Counted from the stretch's first letter, positions 8,281-18,103 are shown. The stretch is DNA of 40,247 bases from Veillonellaceae bacterium (GCA_012798135.1 JAAZNU010000223.1:1-40247), one strand, 5' to 3'. A program made the numbers and translations. The notes: generated by a model not told the origin, from the sequence alone.

Positions 8281-9618
8281 TTATCCAAACAACCCCCTTT
8301 TTGGTAAACTAAATGTTGCTCCTAAAACTTCAACTCCAACATTACTTTCTATAATCAAAGCGCTGGCTGATCGAAATTCATACTTACTCTGGGTCTTTGG
8401 CAAGTTCCCTTTTATAGAAACAATAATTTCAATATTCTTCCCTGGATCGATTCTAAAGAATTGGGTGCTGACTCCAATCCAGTTTTCTGGGGTGATATTT
8501 CCACTTAAAATTGATCCTCCTGTGTTAGAGATTTTTAATTTAAGTGAAGTATTTGCGCGATCGATTATCCCAAACTGTAAAGAATTGAGATCAATTTCCA
8601 TCCTCGCAGGTGTACCACCAGAAATTACATTTCCTTCAAACTCGATAGCAATTGGTTGCCTGGGGTTTAAATTATCATTTTTTTTTAGCGGTTCACTTTC
8701 ATGTCTTGGAGACCCGGATGATATTCCTTGATCTATCACCTGTCTCCATTCTTTTATCGAAGGACAATCGCATGGTTGCTTGGCGAACCAGGCTTTTTCA
8801 AATAGGGTACACAATCCAGGATTTAATTTCTCTAAACTTTTCCTTATAATCTGGTATCGGCTACAGTTATTAGATATATCCTCTTCTGAAAAGAATGAAC
8901 TTAAGCCAGCCTTAGCTTCTCGAACCTCGCGTAGGTGCCACGTAAGGATCTCAGCACATAAAACTGCACATGCAAACCTATCGGATGCGGGTCCCCATAA
9001 TCCGTTTTCTGCAATCCACCTAGTGCGGTAACCAGGAGTACCAAAAGATACATCAGGAATAGGTCGTGGCATGTTTGGTGCATACATGCTTTCAATATCG
9101 ATTAATTCAACACATGAAAAATTTGAACTTATGATGAAGTTGTTATTTGATAAATCACAATGAGCGATTCCAGACGCCTCAAGATTATCGAGAGTATGTA
9201 CAAATGCTCGCCCTATTGCTAAGTATGTTTCCACAGGTAAATAGCGATGATCCATGAAAATATTTCCCCAAATATTCCCTTGAATCCAGGGCATTAGGAT
9301 TGCGAATTCTAATTCCGGGAAGGTTTTAACTAACTGTGGAAATGTTTGTTTAGTTATAACTACTCGTTCTGCTACCCTTAATCCCCCCAAGGTTTTATAT
9401 TTACTCAGGAGTAACGAATTTCCTATTAAGCGCTCATTTTGATAGTTAGGATAAAAGACCTTCAGGGCATACGGCTGACCACCTTTACGGACTCTGTAAA
9501 CAGTTCCTTCTTTTCCATCTTCTGCATATAAGAAAACAGAATTATCTAGCGTATCGAAAATAATATCCGTGCCATTTAAATGGATACGGTATCCTGGCTT
9601 TGGGTCAAAAGACATCAT
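8281..9618 (-). CDS. Ser/Thr protein kinase with C-terminal beta-sandwich (TerY-P type triad kinase)
   Basis: 445 aa. Kinase domain at about residues 15-300: the VAIK-like lysine is Lys53 (YALKVF), the catalytic loop is HCDLSNNNF (His153, Asp155, Asn160), the Mg-binding Asp174 is in ELIDIES in place of DFG, and the activation segment end is FGTPGYRTRW. The essential residues are present, so it should be active. Residues 330-445 form an Ig/immunoglobulin-like beta region. There is no membrane helix. It lies 13 bp downstream of a polytopic membrane gene and in the same run as vWA and PP2C genes, the three-part TerY-P signalling set. Likely substrates are partners in this secretion locus (inference). 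AGGGGG overlaps the first ATG, so translation may use the second ATG at 9615. Confidence 0.82.
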   Translation of the reverse strand: MMSFDPKPGYRIHLNGTDIIFDTLDNSVFLYAEDGKEGTVYRVRKGGQPYALKVFYPNYQNERLIGNSLLLSKYKTLGGLRVAERVVITKQTFPQLVKTFPELEFAILMPWIQGNIWGNIFMDHRYLPVETYLAIGRAFVHTLDNLEASGIAHCDLSNNNFIISSNFSCVELIDIESMYAPNMPRPIPDVSFGTPGYRTRWIAENGLWGPASDRFACAVLCAEILTWHLREVREAKAGLSSFFSEEDISNNCSRYQIIRKSLEKLNPGLCTLFEKAWFAKQPCDCPSIKEWRQVIDQGISSGSPRHESEPLKKNDNLNPRQPIAIEFEGNVISGGTPARMEIDLNSLQFGIIDRANTSLKLKISNTGGSILSGNITPENWIGVSTQFFRIDPGKNIEIIVSIKGNLPKTQSKYEFRSASALIIESNVGVEVLGATFSLPKRGLFG

Positions 9619-9631
9619 ACCCCCTATTTAT

Positions 9632-10291
9632 TTAAGAGAATTCGATCTGAGGCGTATTATTTAAGAAAATGACAAGGGCAATGCCGCTTGAAATCATCAA
9701 AAAGGCAGCAGATAACGCAAGGCTAATTGTTTCATCCACGGCGCCTCGTAGTCCCCAGCTAATAGCGAAACCAATAGCAAAGGTAATTGCCCAGGAGAAA
9801 AAACTGTAACCAAACCATTTTGATCCATATCTGGAATTATTCATAACGCCATTCTGAGCTAAGCTACTAATACCTCCTGCTATAGCCCCTGTAACACCTC
9901 CCACAATAAATCCATTCCCCGCTCCATAATTCAATCCGCTATTCATTAAAATACCACCAAATAGTCCTGCAACTGCTCCGCCTAGAATCGAGAAAAAGAT
10001 ATAGAGGAGAGCCCGTGACTTTATTCGTGCCTTAAATACCCAAGATTGGATACTTCCTACCAGGAGTGCTAGTGTGGCAACGCTAATCATTTGGGCAGGA
10101 GAATTTCCACCAATAGTATTGAGCTGCTGTCCTGCTGTGTTAATTGTCTGACCGAACAACAAAATGAAGATAGCAAAAATAACTCCGACTACGGCAAACA
10201 ACGCGAAAAAATTAAACTTTGCTTGCTGTGTCTTGTTTTCCGACGGCAACCCATGCTTTACATTTTTAAATTCATCATCATACTGGGACAT
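9632..10291 (-). CDS. Polytopic membrane protein with GLPSEN motif
   Basis: 219 aa from the ATG at 10291 (MSQYDDEF), chosen for the AGGAGG about 6 nt upstream; the upstream ATG at 10312 has none. A short cytosolic N-terminus carries VKHGLPSENK. About five to six hydrophobic segments follow (around 30-50, 70-85, 95-120 Gly-rich, 125-145, 160-185, 190-212) and the protein ends NNTPQIEFS. I do not know the family. A paralogue lies at 30991-31787, sharing the GLPSEN motif, the N-S-R...W joint and the TPQ[IV]EF end. It lies after the terminator at 10344-10378 and 13 bp before the kinase gene, so it probably starts or shares the kinase transcript. It could be a membrane component of the secretion apparatus (inference). 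Confidence 0.7.
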   Translation of the reverse strand: MSQYDDEFKNVKHGLPSENKTQQAKFNFFALFAVVGVIFAIFILLFGQTINTAGQQLNTIGGNSPAQMISVATLALLVGSIQSWVFKARIKSRALLYIFFSILGGAVAGLFGGILMNSGLNYGAGNGFIVGGVTGAIAGGISSLAQNGVMNNSRYGSKWFGYSFFSWAITFAIGFAISWGLRGAVDETISLALSAAFLMISSGIALVIFLNNTPQIEFS

Positions 10292-10343
10292 ATTATCCTC
10301 CTTGTTTAACAAGCAAAATGTGTTAAAGAATGAAAAGCGTTAT

Positions 10344-10378
10344 TAAAGAAACCTGTAAGAATAATACAGGTTTCTTTA
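10344..10378 (-). terminator. Intrinsic terminator after the PP2C gene
   Basis: Inverted repeat with a 13-bp perfect stem (AAAGAAACCTGT at 10345-10356 with ACAGGTTTCTTT at 10366-10377, plus the outer T-A pair) and a 9-nt loop. It starts 5 bp after the PP2C stop on the minus strand, and its arm ends in a T-run. It should separate the upstream secretion genes from the membrane protein/kinase pair, at least in part. Confidence 0.75.
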
Positions 10379-10382
10379 CTGA

Positions 10383-11912
10383 TTAAAGAGTAGAGGGAGG
10401 TGAGGTTGAAGGTTGAAATAGTCTTATAGTTTGGCATTTCAAAGCAGGATTAATGATGTTCAGAGTGGGCAATCCAGTTCTTACCAATATAGGTGAAGAT
10501 AATACCTGGCTCACAACAGTTTGGGTCATGTTCAAAGCTGTAGTTGATGTTGGTGTCTCAGTTAAAGTAGAAGATGGGGTCGCGGTTAATGTTGGCGTGA
10601 AGGTTGGAGTTGCGCTAACAGTCGGAGTTGCGCTAATGGTTGGAGTTGCGCTAATGGTTGGAGTTGTGGTTTGTGTTTCAGTGACAGTCGGGGTGGGTGT
10701 TACATCCAAAGTTGGAGTTGAGGTTGGAGTTGCAGTGATTGTTGGGGTAGGCCAGTATTTGTAAATTATTACAGGCTCCGAGGTTACATAAACCGGCCTA
10801 TCAACAATTATTTCCCTATTTGGGTTAAATAGGTAACTCAAAAAGAAACCCAAACATAGAAAAATCAGTGAAGCAATTCCCACTGCAACCTTTGTCCTTT
10901 GGTTTGCCTTAATGAGTAATAATTTGTATTCATCAATTCTCTTGATAAGGCTGCGGATTTGCCTCTTTAAAATTTCAATTTCCTGTATCGAAGCTCCATT
11001 TGACTTTAAAGATGAAGTCCTAAAATATTCGCGAACTGATGAAGCAATATCATCTCCTTCGCCTACCACTTGAGAAACTGAAGGAGATATTTCAAAAAAA
11101 GAAATATCATCGTCTTTAATAGATTGAGCTCTATTTACAATGGTTTCAAATTGATCTGACGAAATTCCTGGATATATAAGGTTTTCGACTTCTTCCAACC
11201 CATCAGAATATCCAATAATATATTCAATATCAGATAAATCAGTTACATATGAATGAACACATCCAATAACACCTTCTCTACTTGACCATACCTCTCTCAA
11301 CTGGTTTGGATCTTCTCCCCACCTTAATAAGTATGTTAATTCTCCCTCCCGGGAAAATATTCTTACCCTTGCGTTCCCGAGCCAAAATAGTAAAACGATA
11401 CCATTAGGGCAAATTGTTGATTTTGGCCAAATAATGCCGCCAACAAAATTCGATTGAGTTCCGAATTGATCCCTTTGATTTTTCTCTGCTAATTGCGTCC
11501 AGCTATCTTTCCCGGTTGTAATATCCTTTTGTTCAACCATTGCCGAAGCAAATTTCACCTGGCTATCTAAAAAATCCTGTAGATTCTTATGGATATTTTT
11601 TATCCAGTTAGAACCTTCCATGCTATGAATACTGCTAAGGACATCCTCAAACCTAATGTTCTGCAGCCAGAATAAAACAGCTTCACCCAAAATTTGTGAG
11701 CCAATATCTCCATAAAAGGAAGATCCTACACCATCACACAATACAAAAATTGCTCTATCCCTTTCTATGTCGCTAGCGAGATAATCTTCGCTCCGGAGAT
11801 TTAGCTTCGCATCTTCGCTCTTCCTGTAAGAAGCATACCTCAAAAGAAATGGGCCTCTATCGAGTTGAGTTATTTTTATCTCCCTCGACTGTTCTGATTC
11901 AATTCTTCCCAT
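10383..11912 (-). CDS. PP2C-like phosphatase with membrane helix and TPT-rich tail
   Basis: 509 aa. The N-terminal 290 residues follow the PP2C/SpoIIE pattern: FVLCDGVGSS with the metal-binding Asp60-Gly61, GDIGSQ, a central WLGNARVRIFSREGELT, and IIGYSDGLEEVE with the second metal-binding Asp-Gly. A basic helix (about 315-345) precedes one membrane helix (VGIASLIFLCLGFFLSYLF, about 350-370). An external tail rich in TPT repeats and a Cys-containing end follow. Topology is therefore cytosolic phosphatase with outside tail. It should remove phosphates placed by the kinase at 8281-9618. Together with the vWA gene 68 bp upstream, this forms a TerY-P like set. The extracellular stalk is unlike free cytosolic PP2Cs and may reach into the wall. 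Confidence 0.8.
   Translation of the reverse strand: MGRIESEQSREIKITQLDRGPFLLRYASYRKSEDAKLNLRSEDYLASDIERDRAIFVLCDGVGSSFYGDIGSQILGEAVLFWLQNIRFEDVLSSIHSMEGSNWIKNIHKNLQDFLDSQVKFASAMVEQKDITTGKDSWTQLAEKNQRDQFGTQSNFVGGIIWPKSTICPNGIVLLFWLGNARVRIFSREGELTYLLRWGEDPNQLREVWSSREGVIGCVHSYVTDLSDIEYIIGYSDGLEEVENLIYPGISSDQFETIVNRAQSIKDDDISFFEISPSVSQVVGEGDDIASSVREYFRTSSLKSNGASIQEIEILKRQIRSLIKRIDEYKLLLIKANQRTKVAVGIASLIFLCLGFFLSYLFNPNREIIVDRPVYVTSEPVIIYKYWPTPTITATPTSTPTLDVTPTPTVTETQTTTPTISATPTISATPTVSATPTFTPTLTATPSSTLTETPTSTTALNMTQTVVSQVLSSPILVRTGLPTLNIINPALKCQTIRLFQPSTSPPSTL
10606..10659 (-). repeat. Three tandem 18-bp repeats in the PP2C tail
   Basis: Three consecutive near-identical 18-bp units (plus-strand form GGAGTTGCGCTAAnnGTy) encode a repeated TISATP/TVSATP hexapeptide on the minus strand. 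Copy number is likely to vary by slippage and would change the length of the external stalk. Confidence 0.8.
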
Positions 11913-11980
11913 GATTTATATTTCCTGACCTTTGGCTAAAGTAGGTTCATAAGGGTAATTACGGCTAGAAGCCGTCTATT

Positions 11981-12826
11981 CTATTTTGACGGTGGTTTGG
12001 GTTCAGGCCAGACTGGTCTAGGTGATTTAACCTGACCACCAGTAACAATGCTCATTACAAAACCCGTTTTGATGAAGTCTATATTTATTCCGGGGAACAT
12101 CATTGCAGTACCCTCACGAAGCTTCAGGCCTGCTTGCTCATTCATAATCTGAGCATAACTTCCAGGGATTGGAGAAGACATAGCGAGAAGTTTATCCCCA
12201 AATGGATCTCCGGTAGATTCATTGAACCGATATCCGAGCCATTCTTTGGGGTTCGTATTTTGTAGTGATATTTGATCAGTAATGAAAATGTTCTCGACAA
12301 GTACATTACCATCAGGAACAGTTATCTCCTGTACTTTCTTGGCAGCACTTAATGGATCGTCGACGCCTTCAGCCTCTGTATATTCACAATCTGTCAAATT
12401 TATAACCATTGGAGGGGGACATTCATCTAACCATTTTTGCGGCCAAGTTTTCAGATCTTCTTTAATGAGATGTGCAGCATATCGAAATGCCTTTGCCATG
12501 TTTGTCCACTTCTGAGGTGTTATTGGCGGCACTCCTTGTTCTTTAAGTTCCTCAACATTCAAAATGCTTTTATTATTCTGTTCTGTTTTATAAACATCAT
12601 ATAGCTCATCTGTATAGCCAACCATAGCAATTCTATATCTTGGATGGATCTGACCCTGCCTTAACGATCTCTGGATCATCGTCGCATATGTGGTTTGAAT
12701 TGCATCCTTCGCAACTTCAATTCTTGTTTTTCCTCCCGGCATAGGAGCTTCCATAGAACCACTAATATCTACTAAATAGATGAGCGTTGCAGGGTGATCC
12801 GAATTGGCCAGGTTCTTATAAGACAT
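11981..12826 (-). CDS. von Willebrand factor A domain protein (TerY-like)
   Basis: 281 aa with GGAGG 6 nt before the ATG. A vWA domain fills most of the length. The MIDAS metal site is intact: DISGS at 20-24, a threonine in QKWTNMAKA, and an aspartate in INLTDCEY. No signal peptide or membrane helix is seen, so it is cytosolic. The C-terminus is Pro-rich (SPRPVWPEPKPPSK). TerY-type vWA proteins pair with a PP2C phosphatase and a kinase in stress and secretion-linked loci; here the PP2C gene follows by 68 bp and the kinase is in the same run. It probably acts as a phospho-regulated scaffold binding a partner through the metal site (inference from the family). Confidence 0.85.
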   Translation of the reverse strand: MSYKNLANSDHPATLIYLVDISGSMEAPMPGGKTRIEVAKDAIQTTYATMIQRSLRQGQIHPRYRIAMVGYTDELYDVYKTEQNNKSILNVEELKEQGVPPITPQKWTNMAKAFRYAAHLIKEDLKTWPQKWLDECPPPMVINLTDCEYTEAEGVDDPLSAAKKVQEITVPDGNVLVENIFITDQISLQNTNPKEWLGYRFNESTGDPFGDKLLAMSSPIPGSYAQIMNEQAGLKLREGTAMMFPGINIDFIKTGFVMSIVTGGQVKSPRPVWPEPKPPSK

Positions 12827-12867
12827 GATATACCTCCGTGTATTCTTGAATGATGTATATGTAGACG

Positions 12868-13614
12868 TTATTCGAAATCAATTTTCTTAAAAGGCAGCGG
12901 TTCTTCCGCCCCTTTCTCTTTTTTACCAAGACCTGCAGTTCGTTGTACCTCTGGTTCAGTGGGTGTAGAGGAATGAGTTTGTGAAAATTCCATAGACGAT
13001 GAACTTTCTTGTTTGCCATTACCTACACCATTATCAGGAGGAATAATTGCGTAGGGTCTTTCGTTTGTGACGGGTAAATTTGAAGACGCTCGCCCAGATG
13101 TCCCTCCTACCTCAGAAAGGCCATTTTGTGAGTTCAAAAAAGACATCTGGGAAAATTCTTGGATTATGAAACCTCCACCTACGATAACAGCCAAAAATCC
13201 AAATATTTCTCCCCAGAACCCTAATAGGTAACTGACTTGAATTGTTGAAAAGCTTTGGGAAGCAACATCATTCTGCAGACTATTAAATTGCCAGAAAATG
13301 ATACCGAGGGAAATGACACCTAAGGCAATTAGCCCAATTCCCTGAAAATTAAACACTTTTCTTTGTGTCCAGGAAAGGTAAACGAGTAATAATGCTGTGA
13401 AAGCAGCCACAAGAACAAGGAAAATAACCGGTGTGCCCGGCACTTCTTGCGTGCTTAACCCTGAATTGATCGTTGTTCCAGCTGCTAATTCCCATCCACT
13501 AAAAGAACGAATCGGATTTGAAGATCCACAGGAGACTAAGACCCAAGGCAGAAAGAAACAAACTATTGCTGTTAGTGCTCCGGATCCGCTTATTTTGTTT
13601 CCTTTTGGCTGCAT
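12868..13614 (-). CDS. Four-helix membrane protein ending in KIDFE
   Basis: 248 aa from the ATG at 13614 (MQPKGNK), which has AGGAGG 7 nt upstream; the longer ORF from 13650 lacks a site. Four hydrophobic segments are visible: near 10-28 (FFLPWVLVSC), 60-80, 88-108 and 120-145. A long polar, Ser/Pro-rich cytosolic tail (about 150-248) follows and ends LPFKKIDFE. The final KIDF plus acidic residue is shared with the ubiquitin-like protein at 22445-22870. The family is unknown; resemblance to small four-helix membrane subunits is general. Its place between the motor and the vWA gene suggests a structural or docking part of the secretion complex. The gene ends 41 bp before the vWA start. Confidence 0.65.
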   Translation of the reverse strand: MQPKGNKISGSGALTAIVCFFLPWVLVSCGSSNPIRSFSGWELAAGTTINSGLSTQEVPGTPVIFLVLVAAFTALLLVYLSWTQRKVFNFQGIGLIALGVISLGIIFWQFNSLQNDVASQSFSTIQVSYLLGFWGEIFGFLAVIVGGGFIIQEFSQMSFLNSQNGLSEVGGTSGRASSNLPVTNERPYAIIPPDNGVGNGKQESSSSMEFSQTHSSTPTEPEVQRTAGLGKKEKGAEEPLPFKKIDFE

Positions 13615-13650
13615 AGTAATCCTCCTCAAAAAAGTATTTTTCAGAATCAA

Positions 13651-13934
13651 TAGTAGGAGCAGAAATCACTTCTTAGTAACTGGCTCCATTGCCACAAATA
13701 GTAGATTTTTTTATCTTAGTAGAGAGGATTGAATTCTTTAAGAGTCAATCGACAATGTGCATAATTCCCCCATCACTTTACCCTTTTACTCTTGATGCTC
13801 GTTATCTTGCTTTATTCTATGCACCAAGAAGGGGTGTTTCAGCATATAAAAATTATATTGCACAAGGAACATAATGATTTTACACCTTAATTACAAATAT
13901 CGTAATTGCAGAATTGGTTTTAATCTTAAATTTA
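13651..13934. other. Gap between motor gene and four-helix membrane gene
   Basis: About 280 AT-rich bases with no convincing gene; the 61-codon plus-strand ORF has no ribosome site or family features. On the minus strand a TTGACT at about 13742-13747 could be a -35 box, but no good -10 lies at standard spacing. I see no strong hairpin after the motor gene. Confidence 0.3.
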
Positions 13935-16900
13935 TTACTTTAGATCATTGAGTAGATCTTTTAATGCCTGAACATGGTTCTGGTCACCCGACCAGTAAGT
14001 GACCGCTTGAATTAATTGTGCCTGACTTCGCCTCACGATATAACCTCTTCCAACCGGAAGGCTGGGAATCTTTTGGCCATAAGGTGGTAAAGTTCCATTG
14101 AAGGCGCTTAGTCCTTCGGATCCACCGAGTAGTACCCCACAACCGTATTTCATAGCTCGTTTTACTAACTCATCCTGCTTAGGCAATAACGCAATATCTT
14201 CTGCAAGTATTAACCTTATTCCAACCTCCTCACCATCCGCAATTACGGAGGTCAGATTGACGATCTCGGAAGTCTTACTATTAAAAAATGCTTCATAATC
14301 GTCGATGACAATAAGAATAAAGCCAAATTTTTGAATTACTTCTGCCTCATCAAAAGACTCTGGATCCTCTGAGTAAAGTCTCTCCAACTCATGCCGCCGT
14401 GAATTCACCTGCTGCCTTAACCAATCTAGCATCACCTTCAAATCTTCCTTTTTAGTAACGTGAGAACGGACATTCTCTTTGATTGATATAATATGAGGTA
14501 CTTTAGAAAAGTACCTTAAAGTACGCGTATGGTAGTCAATAAGAACCAGTTTTAACTGATCAGAATTTAATTGATTTAGTATGTTCGCTACCCATAAGTA
14601 TATAGCTGATGTTTTACCCAAACCTGCCGTCATAGATAGAACCATAAATATCGGACCATCTCGAAACAAAGATAAATAAGATGGCTCCAGCAATTCCTGG
14701 CTTTTCCCTACCAGGAACAAATCTGGTGAGCATCCTGGCTTTAGATCAGAAGCAGAAATAATATAGTTTAACGCTTCAACATCTAAAGCGCAGCACCCCG
14801 TCCACTTACCAGTCATTGCTTGGTAAAAAGTGGATATCTCATCAATAATATTTTCTGCACTCCCTTCTCCTGGTAACACACATTGAAATTCTAGCGGAGG
14901 ATTTGTATTGATCAAGCCTCTCCCAGGTTCTGGCTCCTTACCGCCCTCAATCTTTTTCTGATAGGTTTCAGGGAATTGCCCGATCGCAGATCTATCCTTG
15001 ATGTTAAGAAATATCTTTTGGTTTATATCATTCTGTAAGATTGTGGGAACATCGCTTAAGTTGTTTCCCGTAATTATTATGAATAAACCCAGAGATGGAC
15101 CTCGTCTAGCTATAAAGTCAACTTGATCTTTAAAACCTGGATTAGCCGCGTTGAACTGTTGATTGATCCCATCAATTAACACAAATATATATGGCTCTTT
15201 TTTATCTTCAGGCACAGTGTTACTTGTATTTAAGATTGCTATATCACTTGTTCGACCTTCGACTCTAAGCTTTTCAGCTCTTTCTGTTAATTCCCCCCTA
15301 AGTATGTTAAATAACCGATTTATACGTTCGGTATCATTCCCTGAAATTACACCGCCATTTTTGGGTAAGTGGGGTACTTGCATATCATTGAGGATCTTGA
15401 GAGGGCTTTGTCCACTTAAATCAATACAGTAGATCCATGCCTCCCTTGGAGAATACATCAATGAAATATTCATGGCTATGGTAAGGAGAGAAATCGATTT
15501 TCCTGCCCCTGACGGACCAAAAATGATCAAATTATCCTGTAGAAAAAATACAGGTTGTTTTTGACTTAATGGATCATCCATCAACCCTAATGGGATCTGT
15601 GGGGGTAAAAAGGTAACTGAACTCCAGTTATTTCCCGTCCAAGAATAATTTTTTCCACTAGCTTTATTGAGTTTGGTTATAGTCAGATTTTCAGGAAGAG
15701 GATCAGGCCAAACTTCAGGAGGCTTCGGGATTTTCTGTAATTCAGTCTGAAGTATTATCTCTTGAACAATTGCTTGCGCTTCACTAACCGGTTTTACCAA
15801 ATAGCTGCGCTGTCTATCTACTGAATTAAAATTTTCTCCATATTCCTGTTTACGTAGCACATAACTGCCGGCCGTATAAGCTACTTTAAATTTTTGCGGA
15901 CCATGAACATGGAAGTATGCTTCTCCTCTGCGAAGCTGGATTGCATCTGGAATATTAATCAAGGCTTTACTGGTATCTGGCGTTTTGACTTTTAAGCAAA
16001 TTGTAAAATTTGAATTATCCCGAACCTGTTGATCAACCGCCTTACCCATTGGATTCTGTGTACAGAGAATCATATGAATTCCTAATGACCGACCTACTCG
16101 TGCGATATTAATTAACCTTTTGGATTCATTAGGATGACGATCTTGGAATTCCGCAAATTCGTCGAAAATAATTACTAACCGAGGTATAGGAATTCTGACT
16201 CTTAATTTATTTCTATATTCATCAATATGGGCATTCGCTAGTCCATATTGATTCCGCGCCTCAACTAAAATTGATTCACGTCTCTTAATTTCTCCTGACA
16301 GCGATTGAACAACCCGTGTGGCGTAATCAGCATGGTTTTGAATATCCGTAATTACACCCACAACATGAGGAAGATTTCTAAATTCGTCAAAAGCTCCTCC
16401 ACCTTTATAATCGATTAAAGCAAAATTAATGTCGTATGGATGGTGTGTTAACGCCAAAGAAAGTATCAGTGTCTTTAATAATTCACTCTTGCCAGATCCC
16501 GTCATCCCGCCAATAAGCCCGTGTGGGCCATGCCCTGTATCGCTATCGTTCAGATCAAATATTAAGTCTGAAGTTGGAGAAAACTTTCCTATTGGTGCTC
16601 TAAGATAACCAAAAGGATAATCTCCCCCCCACCATTTCTCAAAAGGTAGATCATTTAATTTTGGATAAGGGAACATCTCCAGCAGTGTTAATTCTCCAGG
16701 TGGTTCGGTTACTTCTAAGGGTATCAACCATTTGACCGCAGATAGCGCATCTGCAAAAGTCTTAACAATTGCTGGTGTTGCTTCCTCAGGTCGAATATTT
16801 TCAACTGGGTCTTTACCAGGCCCGGTCATCTTATATGTAATAGATCCATTATCAATTGATATGGTTGCTCCACACTCGGCGGGAATATCTTGTAAACGGT

Positions 16901-17954
16901 CAACTAAGAATATGCCGTATACACCCAGCTCGCGTCCTTCTTTTAAAAGCAGAGAAAATGCAGCATGAGTATATACACCTGATATCCGGTCAAAAAATAT
17001 AACCATGGCAGGGAGATTTGCAGATATTTTTTCCTCTGGGGATATCGCTCGCATATTTTCAATGGTCGCTTTTCTGTTACGAAGCTCTTCCTCTAGAGAA
17101 AGTAAAGCGCTTCTTAACGTCTTACTATCCCTAAGCTCGATAACCGGGCTAGCAAATATCGTTGCCCGATGTGCGACTTTTTCCAGCCATCGCCAATTCT
17201 CAACTTCAACAAAGCTACAAAATGCAGCGATATTTATATCAGCAGGCCAATGGTGAGATAACAAGTGAATTGCAGAGGCCCAACCAAATTGCTGAATTTC
17301 ATTTATTTTTCCAGCAACGCCAATTGATCCTACTTCTTTGAGATCACATATGATTGGCGAATCATTAAACCAGGCCAAATTTTCTGACAAAGTATCCGCA
17401 TGGTTATATAAATCATTATAAAAAGGATCTCGATTCTCAATCGGGATTTCAATTATTTGGATATGAGTTTTCTTTCGCCCGATCCCTATCCGAAAAGAAA
17501 GGAAATCGGCATCTTCTGGCCTTCTTTCACCTAGTCTCGTTTCCTGACGAATTGCTATTTGGAGGCAGTCTTTCGTTGATGGATCATTATTCTCGAGCGT
17601 TTTTAATTCATTTTGTTTTAAGTTTTCAGCCTTTACACTTTTTTCTTTCAGTTCCCTATCAAATGCCAATCGTCTTGATTCGCAATCAAGTTCATATTCA
17701 CTTTTCTGTTTTCTATAATTTATAACTGAGGCTGTAACAGAAGCCAATATAAATGGGAGAAACATTAGGTAGGAAAGGCCAGAAGTGCTGCTTGAGAATA
17801 GAAACATCAGAGCAATTACCAGGCCAATTGCAAAAACTGGTAATCCAACTGTGACCCAATTTATTTTAGGCTTGGCCGGCAAAGGTTGAGGAGGAATAAT
17901 TTTTAGTTGATGTTCTTTTATATTTTGTTGAATACGAGGTGGACGGTTAAACAT
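13935..17954 (-). CDS. EccC/EssC-like FtsK/SpoIIIE ATPase, type VII secretion motor
   Basis: 1339 aa with three tandem FtsK-type ATPase domains, the signature of the type VII motor. The N-terminus MFNRPPRI is the EccC opening motif. Two membrane helices follow (about 33-54 and 58-79), then a DUF/coiled linker. Domain 1 is complete: GMTGSGKSE 483-491, DYKGGGAFDEF about 515-525, Walker B LVIIFDEF 593-600. Domain 2 has GPSGAGKS 813-820, but its Walker B ends in Asp928-Gly929 instead of Asp-Glu. Domain 3 has a loose SMTAGLGKTS (1107-1116) and VIDDYE (1216-1221). This matches the known pattern in which domain 1 hydrolyses ATP and the later domains bind substrates. It drives export of the WXG100 proteins encoded just upstream. 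Confidence 0.93.
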   Translation of the reverse strand: MFNRPPRIQQNIKEHQLKIIPPQPLPAKPKINWVTVGLPVFAIGLVIALMFLFSSSTSGLSYLMFLPFILASVTASVINYRKQKSEYELDCESRRLAFDRELKEKSVKAENLKQNELKTLENNDPSTKDCLQIAIRQETRLGERRPEDADFLSFRIGIGRKKTHIQIIEIPIENRDPFYNDLYNHADTLSENLAWFNDSPIICDLKEVGSIGVAGKINEIQQFGWASAIHLLSHHWPADINIAAFCSFVEVENWRWLEKVAHRATIFASPVIELRDSKTLRSALLSLEEELRNRKATIENMRAISPEEKISANLPAMVIFFDRISGVYTHAAFSLLLKEGRELGVYGIFLVDRLQDIPAECGATISIDNGSITYKMTGPGKDPVENIRPEEATPAIVKTFADALSAVKWLIPLEVTEPPGELTLLEMFPYPKLNDLPFEKWWGGDYPFGYLRAPIGKFSPTSDLIFDLNDSDTGHGPHGLIGGMTGSGKSELLKTLILSLALTHHPYDINFALIDYKGGGAFDEFRNLPHVVGVITDIQNHADYATRVVQSLSGEIKRRESILVEARNQYGLANAHIDEYRNKLRVRIPIPRLVIIFDEFAEFQDRHPNESKRLINIARVGRSLGIHMILCTQNPMGKAVDQQVRDNSNFTICLKVKTPDTSKALINIPDAIQLRRGEAYFHVHGPQKFKVAYTAGSYVLRKQEYGENFNSVDRQRSYLVKPVSEAQAIVQEIILQTELQKIPKPPEVWPDPLPENLTITKLNKASGKNYSWTGNNWSSVTFLPPQIPLGLMDDPLSQKQPVFFLQDNLIIFGPSGAGKSISLLTIAMNISLMYSPREAWIYCIDLSGQSPLKILNDMQVPHLPKNGGVISGNDTERINRLFNILRGELTERAEKLRVEGRTSDIAILNTSNTVPEDKKEPYIFVLIDGINQQFNAANPGFKDQVDFIARRGPSLGLFIIITGNNLSDVPTILQNDINQKIFLNIKDRSAIGQFPETYQKKIEGGKEPEPGRGLINTNPPLEFQCVLPGEGSAENIIDEISTFYQAMTGKWTGCCALDVEALNYIISASDLKPGCSPDLFLVGKSQELLEPSYLSLFRDGPIFMVLSMTAGLGKTSAIYLWVANILNQLNSDQLKLVLIDYHTRTLRYFSKVPHIISIKENVRSHVTKKEDLKVMLDWLRQQVNSRRHELERLYSEDPESFDEAEVIQKFGFILIVIDDYEAFFNSKTSEIVNLTSVIADGEEVGIRLILAEDIALLPKQDELVKRAMKYGCGVLLGGSEGLSAFNGTLPPYGQKIPSLPVGRGYIVRRSQAQLIQAVTYWSGDQNHVQALKDLLNDLK

Positions 17955-18103
17955 TTATCAAACCTCATCATTAGAAATTATTCTATTAACTGGCCAAGTC
18001 GAATATCAAGTAGTACAAAAGCTTGATATTGCATCAGATGAAATCCATTCGAGAATCTGTAGGAAGATGGACAGATAATTCAGCAATGAGAATATTTATG
18101 ATA

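Noticed and set aside
8281..9618. Kinase as an EssB/YukC pseudokinase
   Set aside because: Catalytic Lys, HxD, Asn and metal Asp are present and there is no membrane helix, unlike EssB.
10606..10659. Short tandem repeats as a CRISPR array
   Set aside because: Units are contiguous with no spacers and encode a repeated peptide in frame.
10453..10764. Plus-strand ORF rich in Val-Gly repeats
   Set aside because: It is the antisense of the TPT-coding repeats of the PP2C gene; codon structure and ribosome site belong to the minus strand.
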